A DNA stretch of 64,000 nt. Source: Cycas panzhihuaensis. Taxonomy: Eukaryota > Cycadophyta. Where the stretch lies: positions 210,497,741 through 210,561,740 of the forward strand of contig CM041465.1 of assembly GCA_023213395.1 (NCBI GenBank). The letters run 5' to 3'. The position numbers were made by a program, and so were the translations under genes. The notes under the pieces were generated by a model, which was not told where the DNA came from, did no database searches, and saw only the letters and a list, made by a program, of their open reading frames with translations. Position 1 is the stretch's first letter, and every line of letters starts with the position of its first letter. Of this stretch, positions 32,023-44,055 are shown in pieces.

Positions 32023-33177
32023 ACACAAAAATCCTACTAACTCCCATGACATCGTGTTGATGAAAAGAGGCAGCCATGGTTTTAACCATGCTTTTAAGGC
32101 AACGTATCTTAAAGAGGGGTGGTTTTTAATGAGCCTAAATGGGAATTACCAGATTAAGTTAAAATAGATTAATTGAGTCAAATTAGGTTAAATAGGGTTA
32201 ATGAAGTTAATTGGGAATTTAATGTCAATTAATATGAGCTAGGTTTAAGTAATAGTTCAAAGAGATACTTCTACCCATCAAAAGGTTGTGCTCCATCCTC
32301 AAAGTAGTATAAATATGAATCATATACATTGTGACACATCATTGGAATAATTTATTAATTTTCTTCAGATTCTGAAGATCTTTAGACCATTTGGGCAACC
32401 GCATAGCACACGCTATGGAGACATTGCAAATCCAAAATAATACAATTTATGAAGGATTGCTCTTGGATACCAAAAAATCATCAGATTCTACAAACTCACT
32501 CGTAATAAACAAAGTGATCAAATATGTGATGTATCCCAAAGGCTGATGTTTAGAGTGCTGCATGCAGCTATTTGGAAAAGTTAAATTCATTTAGATTAGC
32601 TAGAAGCCAATTCCAAAAACTGTGACACATAATAGCTTGATGGTGGCCATTAATGCAATAATACTTATAGTAGGAGAGTCATTTAGTAATGACATGTATT
32701 TCCCCGATCTACTAATACATAGCTAAAAGCAAGTATTCAACAAAGAAGGAACAAATTGTCACCTTCTCATAACCAACCATAATAACTTTTCACTAACTTC
32801 AGCAATAGATCAACCAAAGGAAAGAAATAAATCTCCAAAACCAAGCTTCCATTTCATGCTCTAAATACTAAGTTTGATCTGCAATCCCGAAGGTGTAGCA
32901 CTGTAATTGTTCCAGGGTAAATATAAACAACATAATAGATGTAAGACTAAAAGCCTGAGTGAAATGGCCACAAATCAGACAATTTTCACTTAAACAAACC
33001 ATAACTAGTAAACTAAACAATGGCTCATACAAGTGAAACTCTATCAAATAACATACAAACAAACTGAATTCCATTAATTCTTTCATTTAGGTTACTTCAG
33101 AAGGCATATTTGATGGAGTCTGCATTTCTCTATTCTGCTTCAAAGAGAGGTTGATTTTGAAGTATTAGAAATATCAC
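32023..33177. other. Non-coding stretch: possible old LTR, then NAD+ synthetase intron
   Basis: AAAGAGGGG at 32111-32119 followed by TG, with TATAAATA-like sequence near 32307, hints at a polypurine tract and an LTR starting about 32120; no partner LTR was found. From an undefined point to 33177 the sequence is the start of the intron after the second NAD+ synthetase exon, read on the minus strand. No further exon was recognised here. Confidence 0.4.
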
Positions 33178-33316
33178 CTTATACCGTGGAGTTTTGCCTG
33201 TAAGTGAAGAAAACAGGGACAAGAGAGATGAAACTACAGTATCAATTTTAACATCTAGATGCCATGAACCAATCTCATTAGATAATTCCTTTGCCCGTTG
33301 TTGTGTGCTTTCTGAA
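33178..33316 (-). CDS. NADS: Glutamine-dependent NAD+ synthetase, internal exon 2 of 2 seen
   Basis: This 139-nt exon encodes 46 codons plus one base, including [36 protein letters not shown]. These match the synthetase (C-terminal, ATP-pyrophosphatase type) domain of plant NAD+ synthetase, EC 6.3.5.1, which amidates nicotinic acid adenine dinucleotide to NAD+. On the minus strand it is preceded by an acceptor TTCTTACAG and followed by a donor AAG|GTGATA at 33177. Phase continues correctly from the exon at 33792-33927. The next expected exon (beginning around VDGGSN in plant proteins) is not in the nearby sequence. Confidence 0.9.
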
Positions 33317-33791
33317 CTGTAAGAACAAGCATGAGGACTAGTTAACAACTATCTTGCATGTGTCCCAACATCACAAAAAAACATTCACCATTCAGAATCA
33401 CAGATACATCCAAATACAACACATACATATTCCAATGACCACTCTGCACAAATTTGGCTCAAGACATCTCTGTTTTATCTTCCTCTTTCCTTTGCTTGCA
33501 TATGCATTAGTTTGAAGAGAGCAAACTCGTAATGCATTTCATCACAGTTACAGCATTCTAAGGTAAGCATGTCAGGATTCATTGAACATTCCTTCATGAA
33601 ATTGTAAAGCAAGAAATTTCCCTCAGGAAACTCCAACCATTACATTCCAATCAAGAATGGGCGGAAATATTCATTTTAGAAGGCTTTTCAAGACAATAAA
33701 CAATTGGTAAATAAATGGCCTCCCACCCAAAAGAGGCCTTCTAGTTTTTATGACCAAAGATAATAAGTCCAGGTGTGTATTTATTATTTAC
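33317..33791 (-). other. Intron between NAD+ synthetase exons
   Basis: 475 bp bounded by GT (33791-33790) and AG (33318-33317) on the minus strand; no gene inside. Confidence 0.85.
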
Positions 33792-33927
33792 CTGTTCTCC
33801 GAACCCATGTAAACCGTGTAAAGTATACGCTTAGCAAACTCTCTGCTATCTGTAGGAAAATCTCCCCTTGTGTATTGACCAACACGTACAGCATCAGACT
33901 TGACTTGTTCATCTCCATCAGCTATAG
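33792..33927 (-). CDS. NADS: Glutamine-dependent NAD+ synthetase, internal exon 1 of 2 seen
   Basis: This 136-nt exon reads on the minus strand with [40 protein letters not shown], typical of the plant enzyme just after its PP-loop segment. It starts after an acceptor ATGCTGCAG (a second possible acceptor lies 6 bp downstream) and ends at a donor CAG|GTAAAT. The phase (two bases in, two bases out) joins the next exon to give MGSENSSEST. There are no stops or frameshifts, so this is either a live gene with long introns or a young fragment. The upstream exons that carry the PP-loop were not found to the right. Confidence 0.9.
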
Positions 33928-35613
33928 CTGCAGCATAACGAAGATGTAAGCAGTAGACATGACTTGTTCTATAGCATGTACTTGTTGATGAATAAATCAC
34001 TGTATATTTTGGAATGAAACTTGATATAATTTCTATAGATATTTAATGGTTCAAATGTATGTAAAGACGATATCATTCAAGCAAGGATATTGCTGGTATA
34101 ATTCCAAACCATTATCGATGCATCGTTCGTCCAGAAAATTCTTTAAACCACATGAGAGATGTGCACACAATTAAACAGTGTCCCATGACCTGAAGGCTGT
34201 CTAGTAGACCCAGCGGCTATGACAGGCCATATTTAAGGGCCAGAAAAAGCTGTAGAGTATGTAAGGGGGCAGAAAATACACCTCAGTTTTGAGTAATAGC
34301 CAGCCAGTTTTTCAATGGAATTACCCAAAAAGAACATATGCTAGTCGGCCTGGGAGATAACAAGGTTGGTTTACAGTTGTACAGCAGAACCTCTATGATA
34401 ACTAAGCACCGCAGACGTGAATAGTATTCTGTTTATGAAGACAATGTTTGGTCGAAGACCTATACAAGGATCGGTTTTGGACAAAGACCAGACAATTTAT
34501 GAAGTGGGAAAACAATATGCATACCCAGTACTCAGAGCTGGGCATACAAGAAGATTATATGCTGATTTTTGGGTAACTAATCATCATTATTCCATTCCTA
34601 TCTTTTCATTGTAATTATGCAGACACTGAATCAATTAACAACGAGTTCACATCAGTTTTATGAGGCGAGTTGCAACCGTCGGTTGTATCCTTCAGCAACT
34701 GATAGAACATTTATATCCAGCTTGGTAGTATGGTAAACATCAATTCAGATGAAATCATTTGTGTCTTTTCTCTTGTCATTGATTGAGATTGTGAGAGGAT
34801 TCGGGTTAATGATAGCCTATTTATAATATATTGGTATATTGCCAATCTGATGTCCCACGAGTTACAGATATGTTGAATGTGTAAACCAAATGGAGTGGAA
34901 TAAAAGTGAGACATGACGAATAAGTAGGATTGATATTGTTGACAGGTGAGCACTTAATGGTGTAAATCAATTGAGATTACAGCCTAATATCATTGGCTCT
35001 AATAACTTTCATGCTTTTGATGAGTCTCAAAACAGGGTTAACAATTAGACCATAAGGAAAAAGACTTGAGGATGAAAAGAATTCATAAGAAGTGAAACCC
35101 AGACTGGTAGATAAAAGCCAAATCTATAGGATTGAAAGAATGAAAATACTAAGAACTCTGGCTGCGCTAACATTGATTCTACCTAAACACCAGCAGAACC
35201 AGAGGTATTATAAAACAATAGCAGAAAATCAAGAGCCACCACCAAGGACCAGAGCTATGAGAAGAGTTAGATGGGGCAGAGAACGTGAGAGGCAAGGAAG
35301 GAGACCATAGTGTACTGCAGTTAAAACACTATTATATTATAGAAAGAAGAACAGAAACATAGTTTACCCCAGTTAAAACACTATTATATGATAGAAAGAA
35401 CAGAAAAAATAACAACTGTAGGAAGAGGAATAGATAGAGGAGAGGCATTCTTGGCAAAGGCAGTTCAGAAAAATAGATGGAAAGGTGGTGTTAATTCAGG
35501 AGGGAGACTCTTAGCTAACTTCGTAAGCATGTCCAGAAACCACATATCAAGAGGATCATGAAATAAATAGGGAATTGAATGCAAAAGTATCAGAGGTGAA
35601 TAAGGTGGACTAC
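33928..35613. other. Intron or intergenic sequence right of the NAD+ synthetase exons
   Basis: No further exon, LTR pair or domain was recognised. A plus-strand open frame at 35092-35310 ends in an Arg-rich stretch; it looks like low-complexity sequence. This is the longest stretch in the window free of recognisable elements. Confidence 0.5.
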
Positions 35614-36365
35614 TGCAGTGGTTCTACAGAGGATTTTATAGAAAAGATGGGCAAATAGAACAAAAATATGCAAAATATGGAAGAAGTATGCAAACTATCT
35701 AATAAAATGACACAATATATAAGGTATTTACTGCTATATTATATGAAATAGACTAAAGAAATCAATTAAAATGTAGTAAATATGACGTACAAAACTTACA
35801 AGTAAAACTCCTGAAGTTGGCTTCCTCTCCGAGGTAGTGTGCCCTCCAAAACTGCAGCCTTTAAGGTCGAAAATGCGGCAGCCCAAAATCATCTGAGATG
35901 CCCCAGAATAAGGCTGAGGATCTCTATAAATAGGCTAGTGAAAAGGGCTTAGGGAGCTCAACTAGAAGAGAGGAAATAAGTCGGCCAAAACAAGAATACA
36001 AGGTCGGCCAGAGAATAGTCTAAATTTGACCAGACAAAAGGAAAGAAATGCTACAAGTCCCTCCCCCTGAAAACATGCTTTGCCCTCAAAGCATGGGTAA
36101 AGTTGGGTGTTGGCGATACCATTCCTTCGATTCCCATGTTGTGTTTTCTAGATTTAAGGTCTTATGTTTTATGAGATACTCTTGGATTTCTCTGGAACAT
36201 AGTCTCTTTGTCTGGATCCAGAGGATGCCTTCTAGTTCGATAATGACTTTACCCTCTTCATCTAGTTTTAATAATTTTATTTGAGGGGTGATGTCTTGCC
36301 CAATGTTTTGCTTGAGGCATGAGATATGGAAGACGTTATAGACTTGGCTACCCTACAGTAGTACC
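35614..36365 (-). mobile_element. Chromovirus fragment D1: LTR and chromodomain end
   Basis: The LTR (about 35614-36052; left edge estimated from weak similarity to the LTR of C) is followed by minus-strand chromodomain sequence. This has REIQEYLIKHK and TTWESKEWYRQH, then LPML and TGA. Beyond that come integrase-end blocks up to 36365, where element H starts. Its last 135 bp are repeated at 51900-52030 with about 10% divergence, so D1 and D2 are different copies. Confidence 0.75.
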
Positions 36366-36531
36366 TGTTAAAATATTCAATAGAGACCATCCAATATCAA
36401 GAACAATGAAACAAGTATCATACACATAATGGAGATATCATTAACTCATAATCAGAATGTCTACATCATAATAACTCCACAACAATAACTCAACAATGAT
36501 TTCCATCTTGACTCAATGTGTAATACTCTAC
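36366..36531 (-). repeat. First LTR of H, left half
   Basis: Starts TGTTAAAATATTC. Cut by G at the target TCTAC (36527-36531). Confidence 0.9.
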
Positions 36532-37086
36532 TGTTAAACCTTATGTTTACATGTTAAGATAATGTACTTTATTTTTTTATGTAATATGTGTACTTTTGTA
36601 CTTTAGAGGTGACTTATCACTTAAGTGATAAAGTGCACACCCACATTCTTTCTAGTGACACAACGTTGTCACTAAAGGGTCAAATGGACCCTCATGCATT
36701 TTTGCTCACATGAGAGCCCAAAAGGACACGTCCTACATGCAAGGCATGTATCTTGGATGTTTGACACTTATCAAACATCCAAGGCCTTAGGTCTCTCATT
36801 TCACTCTATATAATGAGACCTCTCCTCATTGTCTCATAATAGAGTTGGAGTCAGACAGTTATCTTTGTCGGCTTGCTAATCAAACTGTTTATTCTTTTGG
36901 AGGTTGGACCAATTCCAACTCCACACATTGGGTATCATTTCTCTTGCTCCTTCATTTTATGCTTTGTCTCTTATGCTTTCTTTTATCTTGAGAGTATTAT
37001 ACTTGTTAAGTATTTGTGCTTCTAGAACTAGAGTGATCCTAGCTTCTAGATCTTGGGACTGTGAGGCCATTAAGCCTCTTTTCACA
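36532..37086 (+). repeat. 5' LTR of element G
   Basis: TATA box TCTATATAATGAG near 36803-36815. The G-specific segment (about 36597-36712) holds the palindrome TATCACTTAAGTGATA and an 8-bp-arm inverted repeat around CAACGT. Confidence 0.95.
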
Positions 37087-37088
37087 TT

Positions 37089-37100
37089 TGGTATCAGAGC
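37089..37100 (+). promoter_or_regulatory. Primer binding site of element G
   Basis: Exact TGGTATCAGAGC two bases after the LTR. Confidence 0.95.
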
Positions 37101-39111
37101 AAGAGGAGACTAGTTCCCTCTGTTCTATTTGTTGCTGCTCAAGGAGATTCAAAGAAGGGTTACAAACCCTTGGTGACGACCTTCGCCCTCTGAAGGCGAT
37201 CCAAGGTTTGCTAAGACCCATTTTCTGCAGATTCAAGCTTCTTGGAGCAGTATTGAAAGGCTGGAGCACTCCATATTCAGATTTGAATTTTTTTTTCAGA
37301 TCACCTTCAAGGGTTTTGAGCAAGTTTACTCACGTTTTTTGTAATTTTTCTACTAAAATTTGCAATTTTTAGCTAATTTTTTTCTCACATTTGGGTGTTG
37401 AGCTATTCTCTAGCTATTTAAAACTCCCAGAATGAATTTATTTGAAGTTTGAGGACCCTCGCAGGCTGTGGATCAATTTCTGGGCATTTTCAGCCTTGAA
37501 ACCCCACTCAAAAAGCATAAAACATTGCTGTTTTTCACTCTTTTTTCTCATATCAAGCTGGCTGTTCACATACTGACCCTGCATGCAGAAAGGCACTTAA
37601 GGGAAGAGTTTTAGTGATTAATACGAGGGTTTAAAACCCCGGATAGTCATACGGCTCCAGTTTTCCTTTCTCAAGGACGTGTAACTAGCCATAACTTCAA
37701 TTACTTGCAGCTCTCTGCACACTTGACAAAAAGCCTTGAGATTTTAGAGGGAGTTGGATATACTTGAGCACCCCTCCTCCTAAATTTTCAACACAAACTG
37801 AGGTCTCTACACGTTGTTCTCATCATTTGCGTGTCCACGGGAGCCACCCAAGTCACGCTACCATGAACGACTTTTTTTTTTATTTTGAAAAATTCAAATC
37901 AAATTTTTTATTTTTGAACCTTATGTTATGCTTTTAAGAATATTTCTCTGAATATTGTTGGTTGGATATTAAAATTTCTGGGTTTAAGTCCTCAATCAAG
38001 GCTCCCTGCATGGTGTTCTTGTTGCTCAAATTTGCAAAAAAAAAAAAAACAAAAAAAAAAAAAAAAATTTCAGCCTTTGTTTTTGGCTCTTTAAGTTTTT
38101 TTTAACACTTAATTAATGTTGCATAAGTGTTAATTGACTTAAGTGAAGTGATTTTAAGTGTTTGCAGATTGTAAAAAGTGATATTTATCACTATTTTCAA
38201 ACATCTTTTTAAGGCACCTTGCATGGTGACCTATTGCCCTTAGTCTCAAAAAGGGCTCAAAAAAATATGTTGTACTTAATAAAATCACTTCCTTTTTATC
38301 GTTGGGACTATTTTAAAGTCCCAACACTTGGTGCTTGGTGTCCTATTTTGCAAGTGGTCCTCTTACCTTCACTTTTGAGCATTAAAAGGAACCCACTTGT
38401 ATCTTCATCACAAAGTTTTGCCTTGCTTCATTAAGTACTTAAACACATTTTCAAAGTACTTCTTTGCAAAACTCATTGTAATCAAGCATCTGTTTTTTAC
38501 TTGGATCTACATAAGCACTACACTTCATTAAGTGCTCATTGCAATAACACTTCAAGTGCTCATATTGATGTACTAAATTGCTTCTCTTTGAAGCCACTTT
38601 CATTGTAAAGCTTAATCATGCATTCTTATAAGTACATCATCCAAGTAAATAAATCTAAGTTCACTTTAAAACTTCTAAAAAGTGACTTAAAATCTTGTTG
38701 GAGAGGCCCGAAAAAGGTTCAAACCTTGCCTATGAAATAACCTTAAGCTTGGTGCATTCCCTAGGGGACCAACCGACCGTACGGTCAGTGCACGACAATT
38801 AAGGTTGCTTGAAGGAAAGGAGGTTCAAAAGGGTGTTATTAGGGCCGTGAATCCTGTGGAAAGCATGGTACGTCCATGCATCAACCCTACCTGCCTTGTC
38901 CTAGATTTAACTTGGCCAACTGTTGGATCTCCTCTATAAGATTAGAGTTGGACCAACTCCATAGCCTAGTCCTCCACCCCTCATCATTCTATTCAGTTGT
39001 TGGATCTTCTAGTAAGATCAGGACTGTTGGATTTGTTAGAAGGTGGAACTTAAGCGACGAAAGCTTGGAGTTTCCAAGTTATCTGCTAGCTTCAAGCTTT
39101 ATAACTGAAAC
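37101..39111 (+). other. Long 5' leader of element G
   Basis: About 2 kb without a gene. It has an A-rich tract at 38034-38066 and a hairpin at 38301-38325 (GTTGGGACT, loop ATTTTAA, AGTCCCAAC). A block before gag (38700-38930) is highly similar to that of K. A GACCGTACGGTC palindrome lies near 38776. Confidence 0.75.
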
Positions 39112-40071
39112 ATGGCTGCTATCAACATGCTAAATGCATGCACCATTCGATTAACAGGTCAAGATAACTATCAAGAATGGAAGAGACTCACTCAGAATTT
39201 GCTGATCATGAATGAATTTTGGAGTTATGTTTCTAGGAGACTACCTCAACCTGTACCTATTATCAATGGTAATGTAAGTGTGCAACCTGATGATACTTTA
39301 GTTGTTGCTTAGGAAGCCAAAGATGAAATCGCTTTGACATTCCTTCATATGATTGTTGATGTGCATGTAGATCAAAACATTGCTTGTGCTAAAACTTCTA
39401 AGGAAGCTTGGGACATTTTGTCCTCATTGTATGAAAGGTGAGATGAAGCTTGCATTTTAATGGTTAAAGCCAAATTGTATTCTGTAAAGTTTGTCAAGCC
39501 AATGTCGGCTTTTCTTTCCTCCATTAAGGAGGTATGTAATGAACTGAATACACTAGGTAGTCCAACTACAAGAGATGAACTGATCACATCTATCACCAAA
39601 GCTTTGCCCAAGGACCACAATGGCTTCATATCATCTACTACAAGAGATGGTTCTCTCAAAAGAACGACGTTCAATGAATTTGAAAGTCTATTGTTTCAAG
39701 AAGAACAAATCTACACCAAAGATAATGAAGAGGAACCATCCACATCAGGTGCATTCACGACCAACTCAAAGGCCAAGCAGAACCCCAAACCTGCACTCTC
39801 AAAGCAGTTTGGGAACATGAATATTAGGTCTTCAAGGACCAATATTGTATGTCATTATTGTGGCAAACCTGGCCACATAGCACCTGATTGTCGAAAGAAG
39901 CAAGCAGATCTACGTCAACAGCAACAACAACCACGTCAACCAAATCAGCGACAGCAGCCCACGCCAAGAATACCAACAAAGATTCCGAATAACAAAGAAG
40001 AAGAAGAAGAACCCCCTCGACCAAATCAAGGTGCCTATCGAAGAGGTCAAAGAGGAAGGGGGGGGGTTTAG
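39112..40071 (+). pseudogene. Copia gag of element G
   Basis: Starts MAAINMLNACTIRLTGQDNYQEW. Two stops interrupt the capsid domain: TAG at 39310-39312 in place of Trp, and TGA at 39439-39441 in place of an Arg CGA codon that K retains. The frame 39460-40071 then runs through the intact zinc knuckle CHYCGKPGHIAPDC and a basic tail, and is shifted at a run of nine G residues near 40060. Confidence 0.9.
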
Positions 40072-40381
40072 AGGTGGCAATCAACGCCACTTTAATCAGT
40101 TTGCAGAGGAAGACAAATTGTTTTGTGCATATCAAACATCCAAGGTTGATGAAACTTGGATTATTGATTCTGGAGCTTCACAACACATGACTGGAAGTGA
40201 AGAGCTCCTCACCAACATCAAGGAAGGTAAAGGTCAATTAGTGACCTTTGGGAACAATCAATCTGTTAAGATTTCTGGAATAGGCACAATAACTCCATTT
40301 CATTCTTCATCAAACCCTTCCTCTTCATTTCCCGACGGCAATGCCTACTTCATACCTTCAATGGAGAAGAACTTACTATAA
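40031..40381 (+). pseudogene. Copia protease of element G
   Basis: The open frame contains the active site WIIDSGASQHMTG and the flap-side VTFGNNQSVKISGIGTI. It ends at TAA (40379-40381) where relatives continue with a Leu-Ser-Val type stretch into the next domain. Confidence 0.88.
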
Positions 40382-40390
40382 GTTAGCAAG

Positions 40391-41146
40391 TTGGATGAGC
40401 AACAGATGAGTGTCTTGTTCAAAAATGGGAAATGTGTAATCAGTGACAAAGATGACCAAGTACTAGCTGTTGGATATGAGGATCAAGGCCTCTACAAATT
40501 GGATGCAAATAATATAACACTTGATTCTACTTACTCAAGTTCAATTATCACTCCATACTTGCCCAAGATGCAACTGTGGCATCAACGTCTAGGCCATTTG
40601 AGCTTAGACAATTTAAGGCAGATGATCAATAAGAATGTGGTACATGGGCTTCCAAAGATCTATGGCACAAAATGTCTTTGTGAAGCATGCATTATGGGGA
40701 CTCAGCATCGCTTGCCTTTCCCTAAAGGCAAAGCGTGGCGTGCATCACATCCTTTGCAGTTGGTACATTCGGATTTGTGTGGACCTATGTCCACAAAGAT
40801 CTTTGGAGGAGCTTTGTATTACATCTCCTTCATTGATGACTTTTCTCACAAAGTCTGGGTCTACTTCATGAAACACAAATCTGAAGCGTTTTCCAAGTTC
40901 AAAGAATTCAAGCTAGAAGTGGAAAATGAGTCTGGCCACTCAATCAAAACATTAAGGACAGACAATGGAGGTGAATTTACATCAAATGAATTCACCCAAT
41001 ACTGCAAGGATAATGGCATTCAGAGACAACTCACTAATCCTCACACTCCTCAACAAAATGAAGTCTTCGAACGAATGAACAGAACTTTGGCTAATAAAGC
41101 CAAAGCAATGATGCATGCACAAGGACTCACTCGAGCCATCAAGTAA
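40391..41146 (+). pseudogene. GAG-pre-integrase and integrase core of element G
   Basis: A 251-codon frame carries the full HHCC finger (LWHQRLGHLSLDNL and CLCEACIMGTQH), LVHSDLCGP (first Asp), RTDNGGEF (second Asp) and ERMNRT (Glu), so all three catalytic residues are present. A stop at 41144 follows where relatives read a Tyr-Trp-Ala-Glu segment. Confidence 0.9.
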
Positions 41147-42010
41147 GCATTTCACAAAGTCGCCTATGTGGCCAATCGCATCCAACTACAAGTACCAATA
41201 TGACACCCGAGGAGGCATGGTCTCGCAAAAGCCAATCGTCACCATTTGAGGACTTTTGGGTGCACTACTTATATGCACATCCCTGATCAGCAAAGGACAA
41301 AATTAGACAAGCATAGTCTAAAATGCATCTTTGTAGGATATGGCATTCATAGCAAAGCCTACAAGTTGTATGATCCCATATGGAAGAAAATGCATCTCTC
41401 AAGAGATGTCATCTTTGCTGAAGAAGATCATAAGGAGTTGCAAACAGCATCCATGCAACCTCCCATTGACAAAGACAAGAAGATTGTTGAGGCCTTCCTT
41501 CCCTCTCAATCTTCTACACCATGTACATCATCTGCACCTGCTGGACCATCTACATCAACTGAATTTGCTCCACTTGATCCAATCACATCTTCTGTTGATC
41601 AACCACTTGGACCAGAAGATCTTGAGGTTCAAGTTACCTCGATTCAAAAGTTACCAAAATGGTACACACAAACAGTACAAGACGGCCACATTATTGAAGG
41701 AAAACGTCCATCAAAATATAGGCAGCAGACTAATTATGCACTTATGACTGAAGTGCTTTGTGTTGATGAGCCTTCCACTTTTGAGGAGGCTTTTAAAAAT
41801 GAAAATTGGAAGGCTGCCATGGATGAAGAAATCCATTCTATTGAAAAGAATGGTACTTGGGATTTGGTTGAATTGCCTAAACACAAACAGGCAATCAGTT
41901 GTAAATGGATCTACAAGACCAAATTCCATTCTGATGGTTCAAAAGCCAGAAGGCTCACCTTGTGGCAAAAGGATTCAAACAAAAAGAAGGCATAGACTAT
42001 GAGGAAAGTT
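41147..42010 (+). pseudogene. Integrase C-terminus and linker of element G
   Basis: After small deletions near 41180-41235, the frame 41246-41995 reads RTFGCTTYMHIPDQQRTKLD, SRDVIFAEED, a Ser/Pro-rich linker and the first reverse transcriptase block (CKWIYKTKFHSDG). It then shifts near 41940. Confidence 0.85.
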
Positions 42011-42017
42011 TGCACCA

Positions 42018-42638
42018 GTGGCAAATATGAACACCATCAGACTCATCTTGGCCTTAGCTGCTCAATGCAAATGGCCAGTCTATCAGATGGACGTGAAGAG
42101 CGCCTTTCTTAATGGCGATCTTCAGGAGGAGGTATACTTAGAGCAACCTCCCGGTTACAAAGTACAAGGCAAGGAGCATTTTGTATATCGCCTAAAAAAG
42201 GCATTATATGGCTTGAAACAAGCTCCAAGAGCATGGTACTCAAAGATCGATGATTACTTCTTGAGACATGGGTTTCATCGATCTACTTCAGATCCTAATC
42301 CGTATATAAAACATGAAAAGAACCATGTCATTTTTGTTGCCTTGTATGTAGATGACTTAGTGATCACTGGTAGTGACACTAAGATGATACACATTCTCCA
42401 AGATGACTTGAAGAGAAGTTTCGAGATGACAGATCTTGGACTTCTCCATTACTTTTTAGGCTTTGAGATATGGCAACAGTCAGGCTATATCTTCATCTCC
42501 CAAGCCAAATACTCTTGTGACATTTTGCAGCGGTTCAGGATGCACGACCGCAAACCATCGCCTACACCAATGGAGAATGGATCTAAGCTTACTCTCAATG
42601 AAGAAGCTGCACCGGCAGATCCCACACTTTACCGGTAG
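42018..42638 (+). pseudogene. Reverse transcriptase of element G
   Basis: A 206-codon open frame has [45 protein letters not shown] and MTDLGLLHYFLGFE, all intact. It ends at TAG (CAG to TAG) just before LIGSLIYLTN. A frameshift near 42008 separates it from the upstream linker. Confidence 0.9.
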
Positions 42639-43308
42639 TTGATTGGGAGCCTCATTTATCTCACCAATAGTCGACCGAACATTTCATTTGCAGTTGGGAT
42701 TTGTTCACGATACATGTCTCAACCCAATCAGATACATTGGAATGCAGCTAAACGCATACTTAAATACATAAAAGACACATTGCAGCATGGCCTTGAGTAT
42801 GCACATAATGAGAGCTTCACTCTGGAAGGGTTTTCAGATTCTGATTGGGCAGGTTGCCAAGATAGAAGGAGATCAACCTCGGGATACTGTTTTTCCCTTG
42901 GTTCAACAGTTGTTTAGTGGAGTTGCAAGAAGCAACCCAATGTTACCTTGTCTTCCACCAAAGCAGAGTACAAAGCTGCAGTCAGCGCAGCTTGTGAGGC
43001 TATTTGGCTACGACGGATTCTTGGGGAACTTGGACTTGAGCAAAATCACCCCACCAGGATTTACTGTGACAATCAAAGTGTACTCAAGTTAGCCAAGAAT
43101 CCAGTTTTTCATGCGCGGACAAAACACATCGAGGTTCACCATCACTTCATCAGAGAGCATGTGCAAAATGGTGAGATCAACCTCCAAAGATGCACCTACA
43201 GAGGAGCAGACAGCAGATATCTTTACCAAGCCTCTTGGTAGAGAAAAGTTTGTAAAATTCAGAGATGGGCTTGGTGTCCGACTTAACATTGTAAACAGTA
43301 AGGGAGGG
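42639..43308 (+). pseudogene. RNase H and polypurine tract of element G
   Basis: Frames 42639-42917, 42948-43241 and 43111-43314 together cover RNase H (SDSDWAGCQDRRRST, SSTKAEYKAAVSAACEAIWL, DNQSVLKLAKNPVFHARTKHIEV, ADIFTKPLG). They are broken by TAG near 42915 and a frameshift near 43190. AAGGGAGGG adjoins the LTR. Confidence 0.88.
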
Positions 43309-43864
43309 TGCTAAACCTTATGTTTACATGTTAAGATAATGTACTTTATTTTTTTATGTAATATGTGTACTTTTGTACTTTAGAGGTGACTTATCACTTA
43401 AGTGATAAAGTGCACACCCACATTCTTTCTAGTGACACAACGTTGTCACTAAAGGGTCAAATGGACCCTCATGCATTTTTGCTCACATGAGAGCCCAAAA
43501 GAACACATGTCCTACATGCAAGGCATGTATCTTGGATGTTTGACACTTGTCAAACATCCAAGGCCTTAGGTCTCTCATTTCATTCTATATAATGAGATCT
43601 CTCCTCATTGTCTCGTAATAGAGTTGGAGTTGTATTGTTATGCTATCAGTTTGCTAATCAAACTGTTTATTCTTTTGGAGGTTGGACCAATTCCAACTCC
43701 ACACATTGGGTATCATTTCTGTTGCTCCTTCATTTTATGCTTTGTCTCTTATGCTTTCGTTTACCTTGAGAGTATTATACTTGTTAAGTATTTGTGCTTC
43801 TAGAACTATAGTGATCCTAGCTTCTAGATATTGGGACTGTGAGGCCATTAAGCCTCTTTTCACA
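43309..43864 (+). repeat. 3' LTR of element G
   Basis: 556 bp, starts TGCTAAACC (T-to-C change in the third base) and ends TTTTCACA; TCTAC follows. Confidence 0.95.
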
Positions 43865-43869
43865 TCTAC

Positions 43870-44048
43870 CTCATTCACATATTTATATATCATAAGTGAG
43901 AATATGTAGGATGAGGTGAGTTACATGTGGGACTATTAACCTCTAACACAACTAATGACACAACACCTATTAATTAACCAATAAACTATAAACCACCTAT
44001 TTGCACAAATGTGCATTACAATAATATTATAATATTGACCCTCTAACA
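43870..44048 (-). repeat. First LTR of H, right half
   Basis: Completes the 345-bp LTR begun at 36366; ends CTCTAACA. Beside it the minus strand reads TGGGAGG, a short polypurine tract. Confidence 0.9.
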
Positions 44049-44055
44049 CCTCCCA

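Larger units (their letters stand above)
36532..43864 (+). mobile_element. Ty1/copia LTR retrotransposon G
   Basis: LTRs of 555 and 556 bp (36532-37086 and 43309-43864) and target duplication TCTAC (36527-36531 and 43865-43869) bound a plus-strand copia element of the same lineage as K. The LTRs differ at about 4% of sites, so G is older than K. Gag-pol is nearly full length but has several stops and frameshifts. The LTR carries a segment of about 115 bp that K lacks. Confidence 0.95.

Noticed and set aside
32868-33086. Minus-strand 72-codon frame left of the NAD+ synthetase exon as a further exon
   Set aside because: No similarity to the expected next segment of the enzyme and no matching splice sites; it lies in intron sequence.
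35092-35310. 72-codon frame ending in an Arg-rich segment
   Set aside because: Low complexity, no motif and no partner; likely chance.
38034-38066. Poly(A) run that could be a LINE or processed-gene tail
   Set aside because: It lies inside the leader of the complete element G, with no target duplication or upstream LINE sequence.
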